Of a stretch of 64,000 nucleotides of DNA, positions 27,373 to 38,276 are shown one piece after another. Where the stretch lies: assembly GCF_024652905.1 (NCBI RefSeq), contig NZ_CP102428.1, positions 3,518,001 through 3,582,000 of the forward strand. Reading direction: 5' to 3'. The notes beneath the pieces are model-generated. The model was not told where the DNA came from and did no database searches. It was given only the letters and a program-made list of their open reading frames with translations. Positions within the stretch are counted from its first letter, which is position 1; each line of letters opens with the position of its first letter. The DNA comes from Pseudomonas oryzihabitans (GTDB taxonomy: Bacteria; Pseudomonadota; Gammaproteobacteria; Pseudomonadales; Pseudomonadaceae). Both the position numbers and the translations under genes were made by a program.

Positions 27373-27564
27373 ATGAACACTGTAGCTATGGATCGCGCCA
27401 CGGCCGAGAGCACCGGCGCCGGAAATTTCGTCGACACCGCCAGTGGCCAGGCCCTGCGCGCCAGCATTTCGGCCATGCGCCGGACCACTAGCCAGGTGCA
27501 GCGCATCAACGATCAACTCTGGGAAGTCTGGCCGGACGGCCGTCGCAAGCTGCTGCTGCGCTAA
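27373..27564 (+). CDS. Small basic protein, unknown function
   Basis: 63 residues beginning MNTVAMDRATAESTG, ending in a basic 'WPDGRRKLLLR'. It has no signal, membrane helix or cysteine. A GGGAGG ribosome-binding site lies before the ATG. I do not recognise the family; a short C-terminal 'INDQLWEVWPDG' looks structured. Plausible but unproven gene. Confidence 0.5.
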   Translation: MNTVAMDRATAESTGAGNFVDTASGQALRASISAMRRTTSQVQRINDQLWEVWPDGRRKLLLR

Positions 27565-27575
27565 GACGCTCCGCC

Positions 27576-27596
27576 CGACGCCCTAAGCGGGCGTCG
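27576..27596. terminator. Hairpin between convergent genes
   Basis: CGACGCCC / GGGCGTCG stem with a 5-base loop lies after the 63-residue gene and covers the LysR stop codon. There is no T-tract, so the assignment is tentative. Confidence 0.4.
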
Positions 27597-28488
27597 GCGC
27601 CTCCAGCGCGGCCAGATAGGTCGCGACCTCGGCCTGGATCCAGGCGCTGAAGCGCTCCTGCTTGTCCGCCGATTCGGCACGTTCCGGCCAGACCAGCCAG
27701 TAGGCATAGGGATAGGGCGCCGTCACCGGACTGAGCTGGACCAGACGCCCCTCGTTCAGCGCGGCCTGCACCAGGCTGCGCCGCTCCAGCGCCAGCGCCT
27801 GACCAAGGCGTAGCGCCTCCAGTACCACGTTGGAATCGTTCACGCTGATGCCGCGATTGGGTGCCGCTTCGCCTAGACCGGCCGTTTCGCCCCAGTGCAG
27901 CCAGGTTTCCTCCGTATGCAACAGCGGCTGCGCGAGGGCCTCGTCTAGACTGCGCGGCAGTTGCCCACCGTTGTAACCAGGCGCCGCCACCAGCAGCACA
28001 TCGTCCTGAAACAACCGTAGCGCCGTCAGGCCATCCCACTGCCCCTCGCCCATGCGCACTCCAATATCCACCATGCCCTGGCGCAGATCCTGGAAATCCA
28101 GGCTGGTCTGGATACGGATGCGGTACTCCGGGTGCAGGGCGCGAAAACGCGGCAGCCGGGGCAACAGCCAGTGGGTGGCGAAGGAGGGAAAGGTGGCGAA
28201 TACCAGCTCGTTGCGCCGCGGGCGGGCCTGCAGGCGCCGAGTCGCCTCGCCCAGATCGTCGAGCAACTGGCGGACCTGCTCGGCATAGACGCGACCGTCG
28301 CCGGTGACCTCGATCCCGCGCCCCTGGCGCTCGAACAGCACCATGCCCAGTTGATGCTCCAGCCCCTTTACCTGCTGACTGACCGCGGCATGGGTGAGGT
28401 GCAATTCATTGGCGGCGCGGGTCACGCTGCCCAGGCGGGCAACCGCTTCGAAGCAGCGCAGGGCATTCAAGGGCGGCACGCGGGACAT
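27583..28488 (-). CDS. LysR-family regulator, GcvA-like
   Basis: 301 residues. The N-terminal helix-turn-helix is 'NALRCFEAVARLGSVTRAANELHLTHAAVSQQVKGLEHQLGMVLFERQGRG', the form typical of the GcvA/AmpR branch. The remainder is the periplasmic-binding-like effector domain. It is divergent from the glutathione S-transferase gene with a 155-bp intergenic region, so that gene is its likely target. The start MSRVPPLNALRCFE at 28488 fits; 33 further upstream codons lie in the promoter region. Confidence 0.88.
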   Translation of the reverse strand: MSRVPPLNALRCFEAVARLGSVTRAANELHLTHAAVSQQVKGLEHQLGMVLFERQGRGIEVTGDGRVYAEQVRQLLDDLGEATRRLQARPRRNELVFATFPSFATHWLLPRLPRFRALHPEYRIRIQTSLDFQDLRQGMVDIGVRMGEGQWDGLTALRLFQDDVLLVAAPGYNGGQLPRSLDEALAQPLLHTEETWLHWGETAGLGEAAPNRGISVNDSNVVLEALRLGQALALERRSLVQAALNEGRLVQLSPVTAPYPYAYWLVWPERAESADKQERFSAWIQAEVATYLAALEAPTPA

Positions 28489-28643
28489 GTAAGTTTTCCT
28501 TAACGATCCGGTCAGAATTTCTCGCTGGTGGCAGCTTCGCTGAATGCTTAATGTCCTGTCCAGAGCGGCACCCAGTGTGAAACACACGACAAGGGTGACG
28601 TTCCACGTGAAACAGGATTCACTCTTTCTGACAGGATGCCCCC

Positions 28644-29258
28644 ATGCAACTCATCGGCATGCTCGACTCCCCCTATGTGCGGCGAGTCGCGATCTCCCTA
28701 CGCCTGCTGGTACTGCCTTTCGAACTGCGCCAAGTGTCGCTGTTTCGCGAAGTCGAGCGCTTTCGCAGCTTCAACCCGGTGCTCAAGGCGCCCACGCTGA
28801 TCTGCCTGGACGGCCAGCGGCTGATGGATTCGTCGCTGATCCTGGACTACGCCCAGCATCTCGCCTGCGGCAGTCGCCAACTGCGACCCGCTGGCCATGC
28901 CGCGCGGGCGACCGCCCTCAGTCGCAGCGGCCTGGCGCTGGCCCTGTCCGAGAAGGCGGTGCAGCTGGTGTACGAGCGCGACCTGCGGCCGGAAGACAAG
29001 CGCCATGCGCCCTGGCAGCAACGGGTGGAGGGGCAGTTGCGCGCGGCCTGTGGCGCCCTGGACAAGGCCTGGCTGGGCCCGCGTCCGCCGCTGGGCGAGG
29101 ACAGCATCGGCCAGGACGCCATCGACACCGCCGTGGCCTGGACCTTCCTGCACTTCGCCCTGCCGGGACTGATCGAGCGGCGTAACTACCCGACGCTGGA
29201 GGCCCTGACTGCCGAAGCGGAGGCCTTGTCGGTGTTTCGGGATTATCCGGTGGCCTAA
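28644..29258 (+). CDS. Glutathione S-transferase family protein
   Basis: 204 residues. The thioredoxin-like N-terminal domain starts 'MQLIGMLDSPYVRRVAISLRLLVLPFELRQV', with Ser9 the likely glutathione-activating residue, and includes 'KAPTLICLDGQRLMDSSLILDYAQ' (the cis-Pro and Ser glutathione contact). The all-helical C-terminal domain follows from about residue 85. It probably conjugates or reduces electrophiles. Likely controlled by the divergent LysR protein. Confidence 0.87.
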   Translation: MQLIGMLDSPYVRRVAISLRLLVLPFELRQVSLFREVERFRSFNPVLKAPTLICLDGQRLMDSSLILDYAQHLACGSRQLRPAGHAARATALSRSGLALALSEKAVQLVYERDLRPEDKRHAPWQQRVEGQLRAACGALDKAWLGPRPPLGEDSIGQDAIDTAVAWTFLHFALPGLIERRNYPTLEALTAEAEALSVFRDYPVA

Positions 29259-29262
29259 AGAG

Positions 29263-29379
29263 CATCGCGGCCATGGCGGTACGCCGAGGCGACTGCTCCT
29301 ACGTCTTACCGGTTTATCGCGGCCATGGGCCGCTCCTACAGAGGGTGATGCTTTTGTAGGAGCGGCCCATGGCCGCGAT
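29263..29379. repeat. REP cluster (GTAGGAGCGG type), three units
   Basis: A degenerate unit at 29263-29301 is followed by two 24-bp exact inverted arms at 29316-29339 and 29356-29379 (core ATCGCGGCCATGGGCCGCTC) with a 16-bp spacer. It lies between the glutathione S-transferase and gcvT stop codons and may act as a two-way transcript end. Same class as 14710-14776. Confidence 0.88.
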
Positions 29380-29394
29380 GCTCTTGGCAACTAC

Positions 29395-30504
29395 TTACCC
29401 GCGGTAATACCGCTGCGGCACGAAGGGCGTCTTGGCGACCTTGACCGGCACCTGCTTGCCGCGCACCACGGCGAACAGCTGGGTATCCAGGGCGGCGAAG
29501 TCGCTGTCGACATACCCCATGGCCACCGGCGCCCCCAGGGTCGGGCCGAAGCCGCCACTGGTCACGCGACCGATGCTGGCGCCATTGGCATCCACCAGCT
29601 CCGCGCCCTCGCGCACCGGCACCCGCTCCTGCACCAGCAGGCCGACACGCTTGCGCGTCACGCCGTCGCGCTGTTCGGCGAAGATACGCTCGGCGCCCGG
29701 GAAACCGCCAGCGCGGCCGTTGCCTTCGCGGCGCACCTTGGACAGCGCCCACCCCAGGTTGGCCATCACCGGCGTGGTGCCGGCATCCATGTCGTGGCCA
29801 TAGAGGCAGAGGCCCGCTTCCAGGCGCAGGGAATCCCGGGCACCCAGGCCGATGGCTTCGACTTCCGGCTCGGCCAGCAGGCGGCGGGCCAGGGCTTCGG
29901 CGGCAGCACTCGGCACCGAGATCTCGTAGCCGTCTTCGCCGGTGTAGCCGCTGCGACTGACGATGCAGGGCTGGTCCAGCAGCTTGACGCGGCGGACCTG
30001 CATGAAGGTCATCTCGGCCACTTCCGGCGCCAGGCGCGCCAGCACCGCGGCAGCGGCGGGGCCCTGCAGGGCCAGCAGGGCGCGGTCGAATTGCGGCAGC
30101 ACCTGGCAGCGGTCGCCCAGGTGCTTTTCCAGGTGGGCGAGATCGGCTTCCTTGCAGGCGGCGTTGACCACCAGGTAGAGGCAGTCACCCAGGTTGGCGA
30201 CCATGAGGTCGTCGAGGATGCCGCCGTTGTCGTCGGTCAGCAGGGCATAGCGCTGCATGCCGCTGGGCAGGTCGATGATGTCGACCGGTACCAGGGTCTC
30301 CAGCGCCTCAGCGGCTTCCTCGCCTTCGAGCAGGACCTGGCCCATGTGCGACACATCGAACAACCCGGCCTGGGCACGGGTGTGCTGGTGCTCCTTGAGC
30401 ACGCCGAGCGGGTACTGCACCGGCATCTCGTAGCCGGCGAAGGGCACCATGCGGGCGCCGAGTTCCAGGTGCAGGGCGTGCAGCGAAGTCTTGAGCAGGG
30501 ACAT
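29395..30504 (-). CDS. gcvT: Glycine cleavage system T protein (aminomethyltransferase)
   Basis: 369 residues. It transfers the methylene group from aminomethyl-lipoyl GcvH to tetrahydrofolate and releases ammonia. Family features: 'MVPFAGYEMPVQYP' near the start, 'AGLFDVSHMGQ', 'RSGYTGEDGYEISV' and 'EAIGLGARDSLRLEAGLCLYGHDMD' (catalytic Asp region). The start at 30504 is the family one. It is the last gene of gcvHPT but is separated from gcvP by 210 bp holding a repeat. Confidence 0.95.
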   Translation of the reverse strand: MSLLKTSLHALHLELGARMVPFAGYEMPVQYPLGVLKEHQHTRAQAGLFDVSHMGQVLLEGEEAAEALETLVPVDIIDLPSGMQRYALLTDDNGGILDDLMVANLGDCLYLVVNAACKEADLAHLEKHLGDRCQVLPQFDRALLALQGPAAAAVLARLAPEVAEMTFMQVRRVKLLDQPCIVSRSGYTGEDGYEISVPSAAAEALARRLLAEPEVEAIGLGARDSLRLEAGLCLYGHDMDAGTTPVMANLGWALSKVRREGNGRAGGFPGAERIFAEQRDGVTRKRVGLLVQERVPVREGAELVDANGASIGRVTSGGFGPTLGAPVAMGYVDSDFAALDTQLFAVVRGKQVPVKVAKTPFVPQRYYRG

Positions 30505-30628
30505 GGTGGGGCTCCGTGTCGGCTTTCTCGCTCTGGTCCTCTGTTCAGCGAGGACGAACGAGGAAGCGGTGATCTGGTTGATCGCGCCCTGCTGTTGGAA
30601 GCGGGCGCGACTTGGGTGATTCGGGTTT

Positions 30629-30713
30629 GCCCTCACCCCAGCCCTCTCCCTGGGGGAGAGGGGGAAGAGCGGCTCTGCTCCCCTTCTCCCGGAAGAGGGG
30701 CCGGGGGTAAGGG
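30629..30713. repeat. Palindromic repeat in the gcvP-gcvT gap
   Basis: CCCTCACCCCAGCCCTCTCC at 30630 and a degenerate inverted form ending GGGGGTAAGGG at 30713 enclose a purine-rich hairpin region. It is a member of the dispersed family and may reduce gcvT expression relative to gcvP. Confidence 0.75.
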
Positions 30714-30714
30714 C

Positions 30715-33570
<2,856 letters not shown>

Positions 33571-33577
33571 GGCGGTC

Positions 33578-33946
33578 TTACCCCTTGATCAGTTGCTGAT
33601 AGGCGGCTTCGTCGAGCAGCGCGGCGAAGGCTTCGGCATTGGCGGGCTGGAAGCGAAAGAACCAGCCGGCGTTCAGCGGATCGCTGTTGATGGTCTCGGG
33701 CGCATCGTCGAGCGCCTCGTTGACGGCCAGGACCTCGCCGTCCAGCGGCATGGTGATGTTGCTGGCGGCCTTGACCGACTCCAGCACCGCGACCTCATCG
33801 CCCTGGGCGTAGCTGCGCAGCTCCGGCAGTTGCACGAAGACCAGGTCGCCCAGCGAGTCCTGAGCATAGTCGGTGATGCCGACGGTGATGCTGCCATCGG
33901 CTTCCTGACGCAGCCATTCGTGTTCTTCGGTATAGCGCAGACCCAT
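33578..33946 (-). CDS. gcvH: Glycine cleavage system H protein
   Basis: 122 residues, lipoyl carrier. The modified lysine is in '[21 protein letters not shown]', and the start '[12 protein letters not shown]' and the end region '[16 protein letters not shown]' fit the family. First gene of gcvHPT, under the -24/-12 promoter and triple box upstream. Confidence 0.96.
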   Translation of the reverse strand: MGLRYTEEHEWLRQEADGSITVGITDYAQDSLGDLVFVQLPELRSYAQGDEVAVLESVKAASNITMPLDGEVLAVNEALDDAPETINSDPLNAGWFFRFQPANAEAFAALLDEAAYQQLIKG

Positions 33947-33995
33947 TGCCAGACTCCTGCGGACCTTTGTCCTGATGGATAGATGGGTCTAGCAG

Positions 33996-34011
33996 TGCAA
34001 GGGCGATGCCA
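33996..34011 (-). promoter_or_regulatory. Sigma-54 (-24/-12) promoter of gcvHPT
   Basis: On the minus strand, TGGCATCGCCCTTGCA matches TGGCAC-N5-TTGCA with a single base change. It is 50 bp upstream of the gcvH start. Together with the boxes further upstream it makes a normal enhancer-dependent promoter. Confidence 0.85.
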
Positions 34012-34062
34012 GGAACAAAATTCAGTATTTTCAAGGGCTTATCGGGTCAGAGGATGGTGTTC

Positions 34063-34080
34063 TGTAACGAAATCGTTACG
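34063..34080. promoter_or_regulatory. GcsR-type box 1 upstream of gcvH
   Basis: TGTAACGAAATCGTTACG has the TGTAACG-N4-CGTTNCG form reported for GcsR in P. aeruginosa. Its central 16 bases are a perfect palindrome. It lies 52 bp upstream of the -24 element. Confidence 0.8.
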
Positions 34081-34104
34081 ATTAATAGATTAGCCGCCTA
34101 TAGC

Positions 34105-34122
34105 CGTATCGATTTTCGAACA
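34105..34122. promoter_or_regulatory. GcsR-type box 2 upstream of gcvH
   Basis: CGTATCGATTTTCGAACA lines up with the reverse of box 1, with the same outer CGT...ACA bases and the central ATT. Weaker than box 1. Confidence 0.6.
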
Positions 34123-34123
34123 T

Positions 34124-34141
34124 CGTATCTAAATCATTACA
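34124..34141. promoter_or_regulatory. GcsR-type box 3 upstream of gcvH
   Basis: CGTATCTAAATCATTACA keeps the CGTA...TTACA ends and lies one base from box 2. It is the most divergent of the three. Confidence 0.5.
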
Positions 34142-34291
34142 GTGTTAGCTGGGCTCTTGGATCTGACAGCTAGGCTGAACGGGTTGCAGGCTGCTGTCCC
34201 TTATCCATACAGGATAGACAAGGCCTGCGTGAACGCCCTCGCCGACCCATTCCCTTCGGCAGTAGCCAGTCTTCAAAGCATGCCGTTGCCT

Positions 34292-34410
34292 GGTGTGCGC
34301 CGCGGCTTCCTGACCGTACTTCAACACGTCCAGACGTGCGGCGAAGCCCTAGATCAGCTCCATCAGGGTGATCGTACTGATGCCCAACTGCCCCTGGTGT
34401 CGAGTGAAGG
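34292..34410 (-). pseudogene. vapC-like toxin fragment
   Basis: In one minus frame a PIN-domain VapC-like stretch reads 'AFTRHQGQLGISTITLMELI', then a TAG stop at 34349-34351, then in the same frame 'GFAARLDVLKYGQEAAAHT'. Both parts are typical of VapC tRNA endonucleases (Glu of 'LMELI' is a catalytic residue). The first part of the toxin, including the N-terminal Asp motif, is missing, and the segment normally found between 'ELI' and 'GFAARL' is deleted. No functional toxin can be made. Confidence 0.75.
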
Positions 34411-34631
34411 CTCACGCTCCTGCTCGGTGGGCTGGCCACGTTCCGCCATGAAATCCGCCGTGACACCCTCCCCTCGAACCAGAAATCCCAGGATTCCCCG
34501 ACCGGAGCAATGATCCTCGCGCGGCCAACGGCGACCACATCGACACGCTTTACGTCTTCGGGCAGGGAAACCGCGTTGGGCAGTCTCACCGCCTGACTGC
34601 GATTGCTCTGAAACACGGCACCTTGATCCAT
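34411..34631 (-). pseudogene. vapB-like antitoxin, frameshifted
   Basis: Starting at 34631 the frame reads 'MDQGAVFQSNRSQAVRLPNAVSLPEDVKRVDVVAVG..', a VapB antitoxin with the SpoVT/AbrB swapped-hairpin DNA-binding domain, up to 'GESWDFWF'. A one-base loss near 34470 then moves the ending 'VTADFMAERGQPTEQERE' into another frame. The end is fused to the toxin fragment by deletion of the junction. The 5' part would still encode a DNA-binding domain. Confidence 0.78.
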
Positions 34632-34927
34632 GCTCGGCCTCCCGGAACGTATCGGCTGTATATCCCATATTGAGAGCAAGACCAGATCTGTCAATCGGCA
34701 TGCTCTCGGCAGCGGACGACGCAGCTGGCAGAGCGCTCTGCTCGCGGATGCCACCTGGCGAAGCCTGGGCAAGAACGCCGGAAGCGGGACGTCAGCGGAG
34801 CCGGAGGCCAGATTCAGACAGGAGCACCCAAGGCGAACTTCCACCCCGCTCTGTCGGACCAAGAAAGCACAACAAGACCTCTGCCAAGCGGCTTTGCCCT
34901 CCCCCACCCTTGCCTGGAGTCTTTGTC
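34632..34927. other. Intergenic region, vapB relic to poxB
   Basis: About 296 bp. It holds the promoters of the decayed vapB gene (TATATCCCATATTG at about 34660) and of poxB. No other gene was supported; the open frame continuing upstream of poxB has no protein character. Confidence 0.45.
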
Positions 34928-36652
34928 ATGGCTGTGAAAACCGTTGCCGATCTGCTCGTCGCCACCCTCGAAGCGGCTGGCGTCGACACCATCTGGGGCC
35001 TGCCGGGCGATTCGCTCAACGGCCTCACCGAAAGCCTGCGCAAGCGTGAGCGCATCCGCTGGCGCGGGGTGCGGCACGAAGAAGCCGCGGCCTTCGCCGC
35101 CAGTGCCGCGGCCGACACCAGCGGGCGTCTGGCGGTGTGCGCCGGCTCCTGCGGTCCGGGCAACCTGCACCTGATCAATGGCCTGTTCGACGCCCAGCGC
35201 AGCGGTGCGCCGGTGCTGGCCATCGCCGCTCAGATTCCCTCCAGCGAGATCGGCCTGGGCTATTTCCAGGAGACCCATCCGGAGCGGCTGTTCCGTGACT
35301 GCAGCGACTTCTGCGAGGTGGTCTCCCATCCCGAGCAACTGCCGCGCATCCTCGAGACCGCCATGCGTTCGGCCATCCTCAATCGCTCGGTGTCGGTGGT
35401 GGTGATTCCCGGCGACGTGGCCCTGGCCGAGGCGCCAGTCAAGGAAGCCCAGTGGAGCGAGCCGGTGCGTCCGGTAGTGGTGCCGCCGGACGCCGAACTG
35501 GACGCCCTGGCCGAATTGCTGGCCGGGGAAAAGCGCATCACCCTGCTCTGCGGCGCCGGTTGTGCCGGTGCCCATGCCCAGGTGGTGGCCCTGGCCGAGC
35601 GCCTGCAGGCGCCGGTGGTCCATGCGCTGCGCGGCAAGGCCCATATCGAATATTCCAATCCCTATGGCGTGGGCATGACCGGCCTGATCGGCTTTTCGTC
35701 CGGCTATCATGCGCTCAAGGAGTGCGACCTGCTGCTGATGCTGGGCAGCAACTTCCCCTATCGCAACTTCTTCCCGGATCACGGCCGCGTGGTGCAGATC
35801 GACGTGCGCGGCGCCCACCTGGGCGTGCGCACCCCGCTGCTCAAGGGGCTGGTGGGCGATGTCCGCGCCACCCTCGACGCCCTGCTGCCGCGACTCCAGC
35901 CCAACAGCCACAGCCGCTTCCTGGAAAAGGCCCAGCAGCACTACCGCAAGACCCGCGCCGAGCTGGACGAACTGGCCACCGCCACCGCCGATGGCGAGCC
36001 GTTGCATCCGCAGTACCTCACCACCCGGGTCAGTGAACTGGCCGCGGCGGACGCCCTCTTCACCTGCGACGTCGGCACCCCCACGGTGTGGGCGGCGCGC
36101 TACCTGGCGATGAATTTCGAACGCAAGCTGGCCGGCTCCTTCAGCCACGGCTCCATGGCCAACGCCCTGCCCCAGGCCATGGGCCTGCAGGCGGCCTATC
36201 CCGATCGCCAGGTGGTGGCGCTGGCCGGCGATGGCGGGCTGTCCATGCTGCTCGGCGAACTGGCGACCCTCGCCAGCGAACAGCTGCCGGTCAAGGTCAT
36301 CGTCTACGACAACGCCACCCTGGGCTTCGTCGCCATGGAGATGAAGGCCGCCGGCATGATCGACGAGACCACCGATCTGGGTGAGGTCGATTTCGCCCGG
36401 GTCGCCGAGGCCTGCGGCGTGCGCGGCTGGAAGGTGGAATCGGCCAGTCTGCTCGACGCCACCCTGGAGGAGGCCTTCGCCCACCCCGGTCCGGCGCTGG
36501 TGGACGTGCGCATCGCCAAGCAGGAACTGTCGCTGCCACCGAAGATCGAGGCCGCCCAGGCCAAGGGCTTCAGCCTCTACATGCTGCGCGCGGTAATGAG
36601 TGGTCGCGGTAGCGAGGTGGTGGATCTGGCCAAGACCAACGTGCTGCGCTGA
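34928..36652 (+). CDS. poxB: Pyruvate dehydrogenase (quinone) / pyruvate oxidase
   Basis: 574 residues, thiamine-diphosphate- and FAD-dependent enzyme that oxidises pyruvate to acetate and CO2 and reduces the quinone pool at the inner membrane. Motifs: 'GLPGDSLNGLTESL' and the ThDP glutamate in 'RHEEAAAFAASA' at the N-terminus; 'GSCGPGNLHLINGLFDA'; the ThDP/Mg motif 'VVALAGDGGLSMLLGEL...NATLGFV' in the C-terminal domain. The ATG at 34928 is the family start. No obvious partner genes. Confidence 0.9.
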   Translation: MAVKTVADLLVATLEAAGVDTIWGLPGDSLNGLTESLRKRERIRWRGVRHEEAAAFAASAAADTSGRLAVCAGSCGPGNLHLINGLFDAQRSGAPVLAIAAQIPSSEIGLGYFQETHPERLFRDCSDFCEVVSHPEQLPRILETAMRSAILNRSVSVVVIPGDVALAEAPVKEAQWSEPVRPVVVPPDAELDALAELLAGEKRITLLCGAGCAGAHAQVVALAERLQAPVVHALRGKAHIEYSNPYGVGMTGLIGFSSGYHALKECDLLLMLGSNFPYRNFFPDHGRVVQIDVRGAHLGVRTPLLKGLVGDVRATLDALLPRLQPNSHSRFLEKAQQHYRKTRAELDELATATADGEPLHPQYLTTRVSELAAADALFTCDVGTPTVWAARYLAMNFERKLAGSFSHGSMANALPQAMGLQAAYPDRQVVALAGDGGLSMLLGELATLASEQLPVKVIVYDNATLGFVAMEMKAAGMIDETTDLGEVDFARVAEACGVRGWKVESASLLDATLEEAFAHPGPALVDVRIAKQELSLPPKIEAAQAKGFSLYMLRAVMSGRGSEVVDLAKTNVLR

Positions 36653-36660
36653 TCCGGACG

Positions 36661-36683
36661 CCCGCGGCGTTCAACGCCGCGGG
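36661..36683. terminator. Hairpin between poxB and the convergent regulator gene
   Basis: CCCGCGGCGTT/AACGCCGCGGG, an 11-bp perfect stem with a single base between arms (in practice a 4-5 base loop). It covers the stop codon of the regulator gene. There is no T-tract, so termination is likely but not certain. Confidence 0.5.
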
Positions 36684-38188
36684 ATGCCGTAGCGCCGCAG
36701 GCGCATGGCGATGGCCGAGTGGGAGGTCTGCAGGCGTGCGGCCAGCTGGCGGCTGGACGGATACTGTGGATAGAGCCGTTCCAGCAGCGCCGCCTCGTAG
36801 CCCTGGATGGCGGCTTCCAGGGTGCTGACCTCGGTCTCGACCTGACCGGCCACTGCGGTACCGGCCAGGTCCAGGTCGTCGACGTCGATCTGGCCGCTCT
36901 CGCTGATGGCAGCCGCCCGAAAGAGGATGTTCTGCAATTGCCGGACGTTGCCCGGCCAGGCATTGCCCAGCAGCACGCCGTAGGTGGCCGGCGCCAGGCG
37001 GCACGGCGGTCGACCGATCTGGGCGCAGGCCTGCTGCAGGAAGTGCCGCGCCAGCAGCAGGATGTCCTGGCCGCGCTCGCGCAAGGCCGGCACCTGCAGG
37101 CTGAGCACATTGAGGCGGTAGAAGAGGTCTTCGCGAAAGGTGCCGGTCGCGACCATGGCCTGCAGGTCGCGATGGGTGGCGGCGAGAATGCGCACATTGA
37201 CCTTGGTTTCCTGGGCCCCGCCAACGCGGCGAAAGCTGCCGTCCGAGAGAAATCTCAGCAACTTGGCCTGCAGATAGGGCGACATCTCGCCGACCTCGTC
37301 GAGAAACACCGTGCCCTGGTCGGCCAGCTCCAGCAGGCCCGGCTTGCCGCCGCGCTGGGCGCCGGTGAAGGCCCCTGGGGCATAGCCGAACAGTTCGCTC
37401 TCGGCCAGGCTCTCCGGCAGAGCAGCGCAATTCAGCGCCAGAAAGGGCGCCTCGCGCCGCGCACTGGCCGCATGGCAGGCGCGCGCCACCAGTTCCTTGC
37501 CGGTGCCGGTCTCGCCCAGGATCAGCAGTGGCGCCTCCAGGGCGGCCAGGCGCTGGGCCCGGGCCTTGAGGGTACGGATGGCGGCGCAATCGCCAAGCAG
37601 CGAATCGAAGCCCTCGGGGGTGTCGTGGCGCAGCGCCGAGAGGCGGCCACCGATGCGACTGGGGGCATAGAGGGTCAGCAGCCCACCGGCCAGTCCGCCC
37701 ACGGGTTCGCCAATGGGGGTGGCGTCCAGCAACAGCGCTTGGCCGCGCAGCACCACCTCGCGCAGGGGCAGGCGAAAGCCCTGATCCAGCAATTCGGCGG
37801 GCAATTCGCTGTCGTTGAAGAGTTCGGCCAGGGTATTGCCGGCGCCCTGACCGGCCAAGGCGGCAAAGGCCGGATTGGCCAGCAGGATGCGCCCTTCGCC
37901 GTCCACCGCCAGCACCGGATCGGCCATGGCGGCGAGCAGGGCGTCGAGCTGGAGTGAGCGCCGCTGGCCCGGCAGGATGTCCACCACCCGCACCGCCTCG
38001 ACCCCCACCACAGTGAGCAGGGCGGCGCGCAATTCCTCCAGCACCGCCGCGCTCAGGGTCGGCGCATCGATGTAGACGTTGGGCGGCACCATCTCCACAG
38101 CGTCCAGGTTGAGATTGCGCGCCCCGAGCAACGCCAGGACTTCCTGGGTGATGCCGACACGATCGATGAACGACACATGGATACGCAT
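36671..38188 (-). CDS. gcsR: TyrR-like sigma-54 enhancer-binding protein, likely glycine-responsive GcsR
   Basis: 505 residues. Domains: an N-terminal ACT domain ('MRIHVSFIDRVGITQEVLALLGARNLNLDAVEM'), a PAS domain (about 77-190), an AAA+ domain with 'GETGTGKE', an intact 'GAFTGA' sigma-54 loop and Walker B 'GTVFLDEVGE', and a C-terminal Fis/TyrR helix-turn-helix ('SSRQLAARLQTSHSAIAMRLRRYGI'). E. coli TyrR has lost GAFTGA, so this protein can still act with sigma-54. The paralogues PhhR (phenylalanine) and GcsR (glycine) are both possible. The nearby gcvHPT operon with a -24/-12 promoter and three GcsR-type boxes favours GcsR. Confidence 0.75.
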   Translation of the reverse strand: MRIHVSFIDRVGITQEVLALLGARNLNLDAVEMVPPNVYIDAPTLSAAVLEELRAALLTVVGVEAVRVVDILPGQRRSLQLDALLAAMADPVLAVDGEGRILLANPAFAALAGQGAGNTLAELFNDSELPAELLDQGFRLPLREVVLRGQALLLDATPIGEPVGGLAGGLLTLYAPSRIGGRLSALRHDTPEGFDSLLGDCAAIRTLKARAQRLAALEAPLLILGETGTGKELVARACHAASARREAPFLALNCAALPESLAESELFGYAPGAFTGAQRGGKPGLLELADQGTVFLDEVGEMSPYLQAKLLRFLSDGSFRRVGGAQETKVNVRILAATHRDLQAMVATGTFREDLFYRLNVLSLQVPALRERGQDILLLARHFLQQACAQIGRPPCRLAPATYGVLLGNAWPGNVRQLQNILFRAAAISESGQIDVDDLDLAGTAVAGQVETEVSTLEAAIQGYEAALLERLYPQYPSSRQLAARLQTSHSAIAMRLRRYGIPRR

Positions 38189-38276
38189 GGAAACCCTGGG
38201 GTCTGAAAGCGAAAGGGCTAATGCTACCCAAATGCTCGGGGTAGAATCACTTCTCATTTACCCAGGCGGGACCGCC

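Noticed and set aside
33947-34141. Glycine riboswitch upstream of gcvH
   Set aside because: No paired aptamer sequence was visible; the sigma-54 promoter and boxes explain regulation.
34170-34907. Open frame of 245 codons on the minus strand as one intact gene
   Set aside because: Only its middle part is a VapB start; the rest joins upstream noncoding sequence to frameshifted vapB and vapC remnants.
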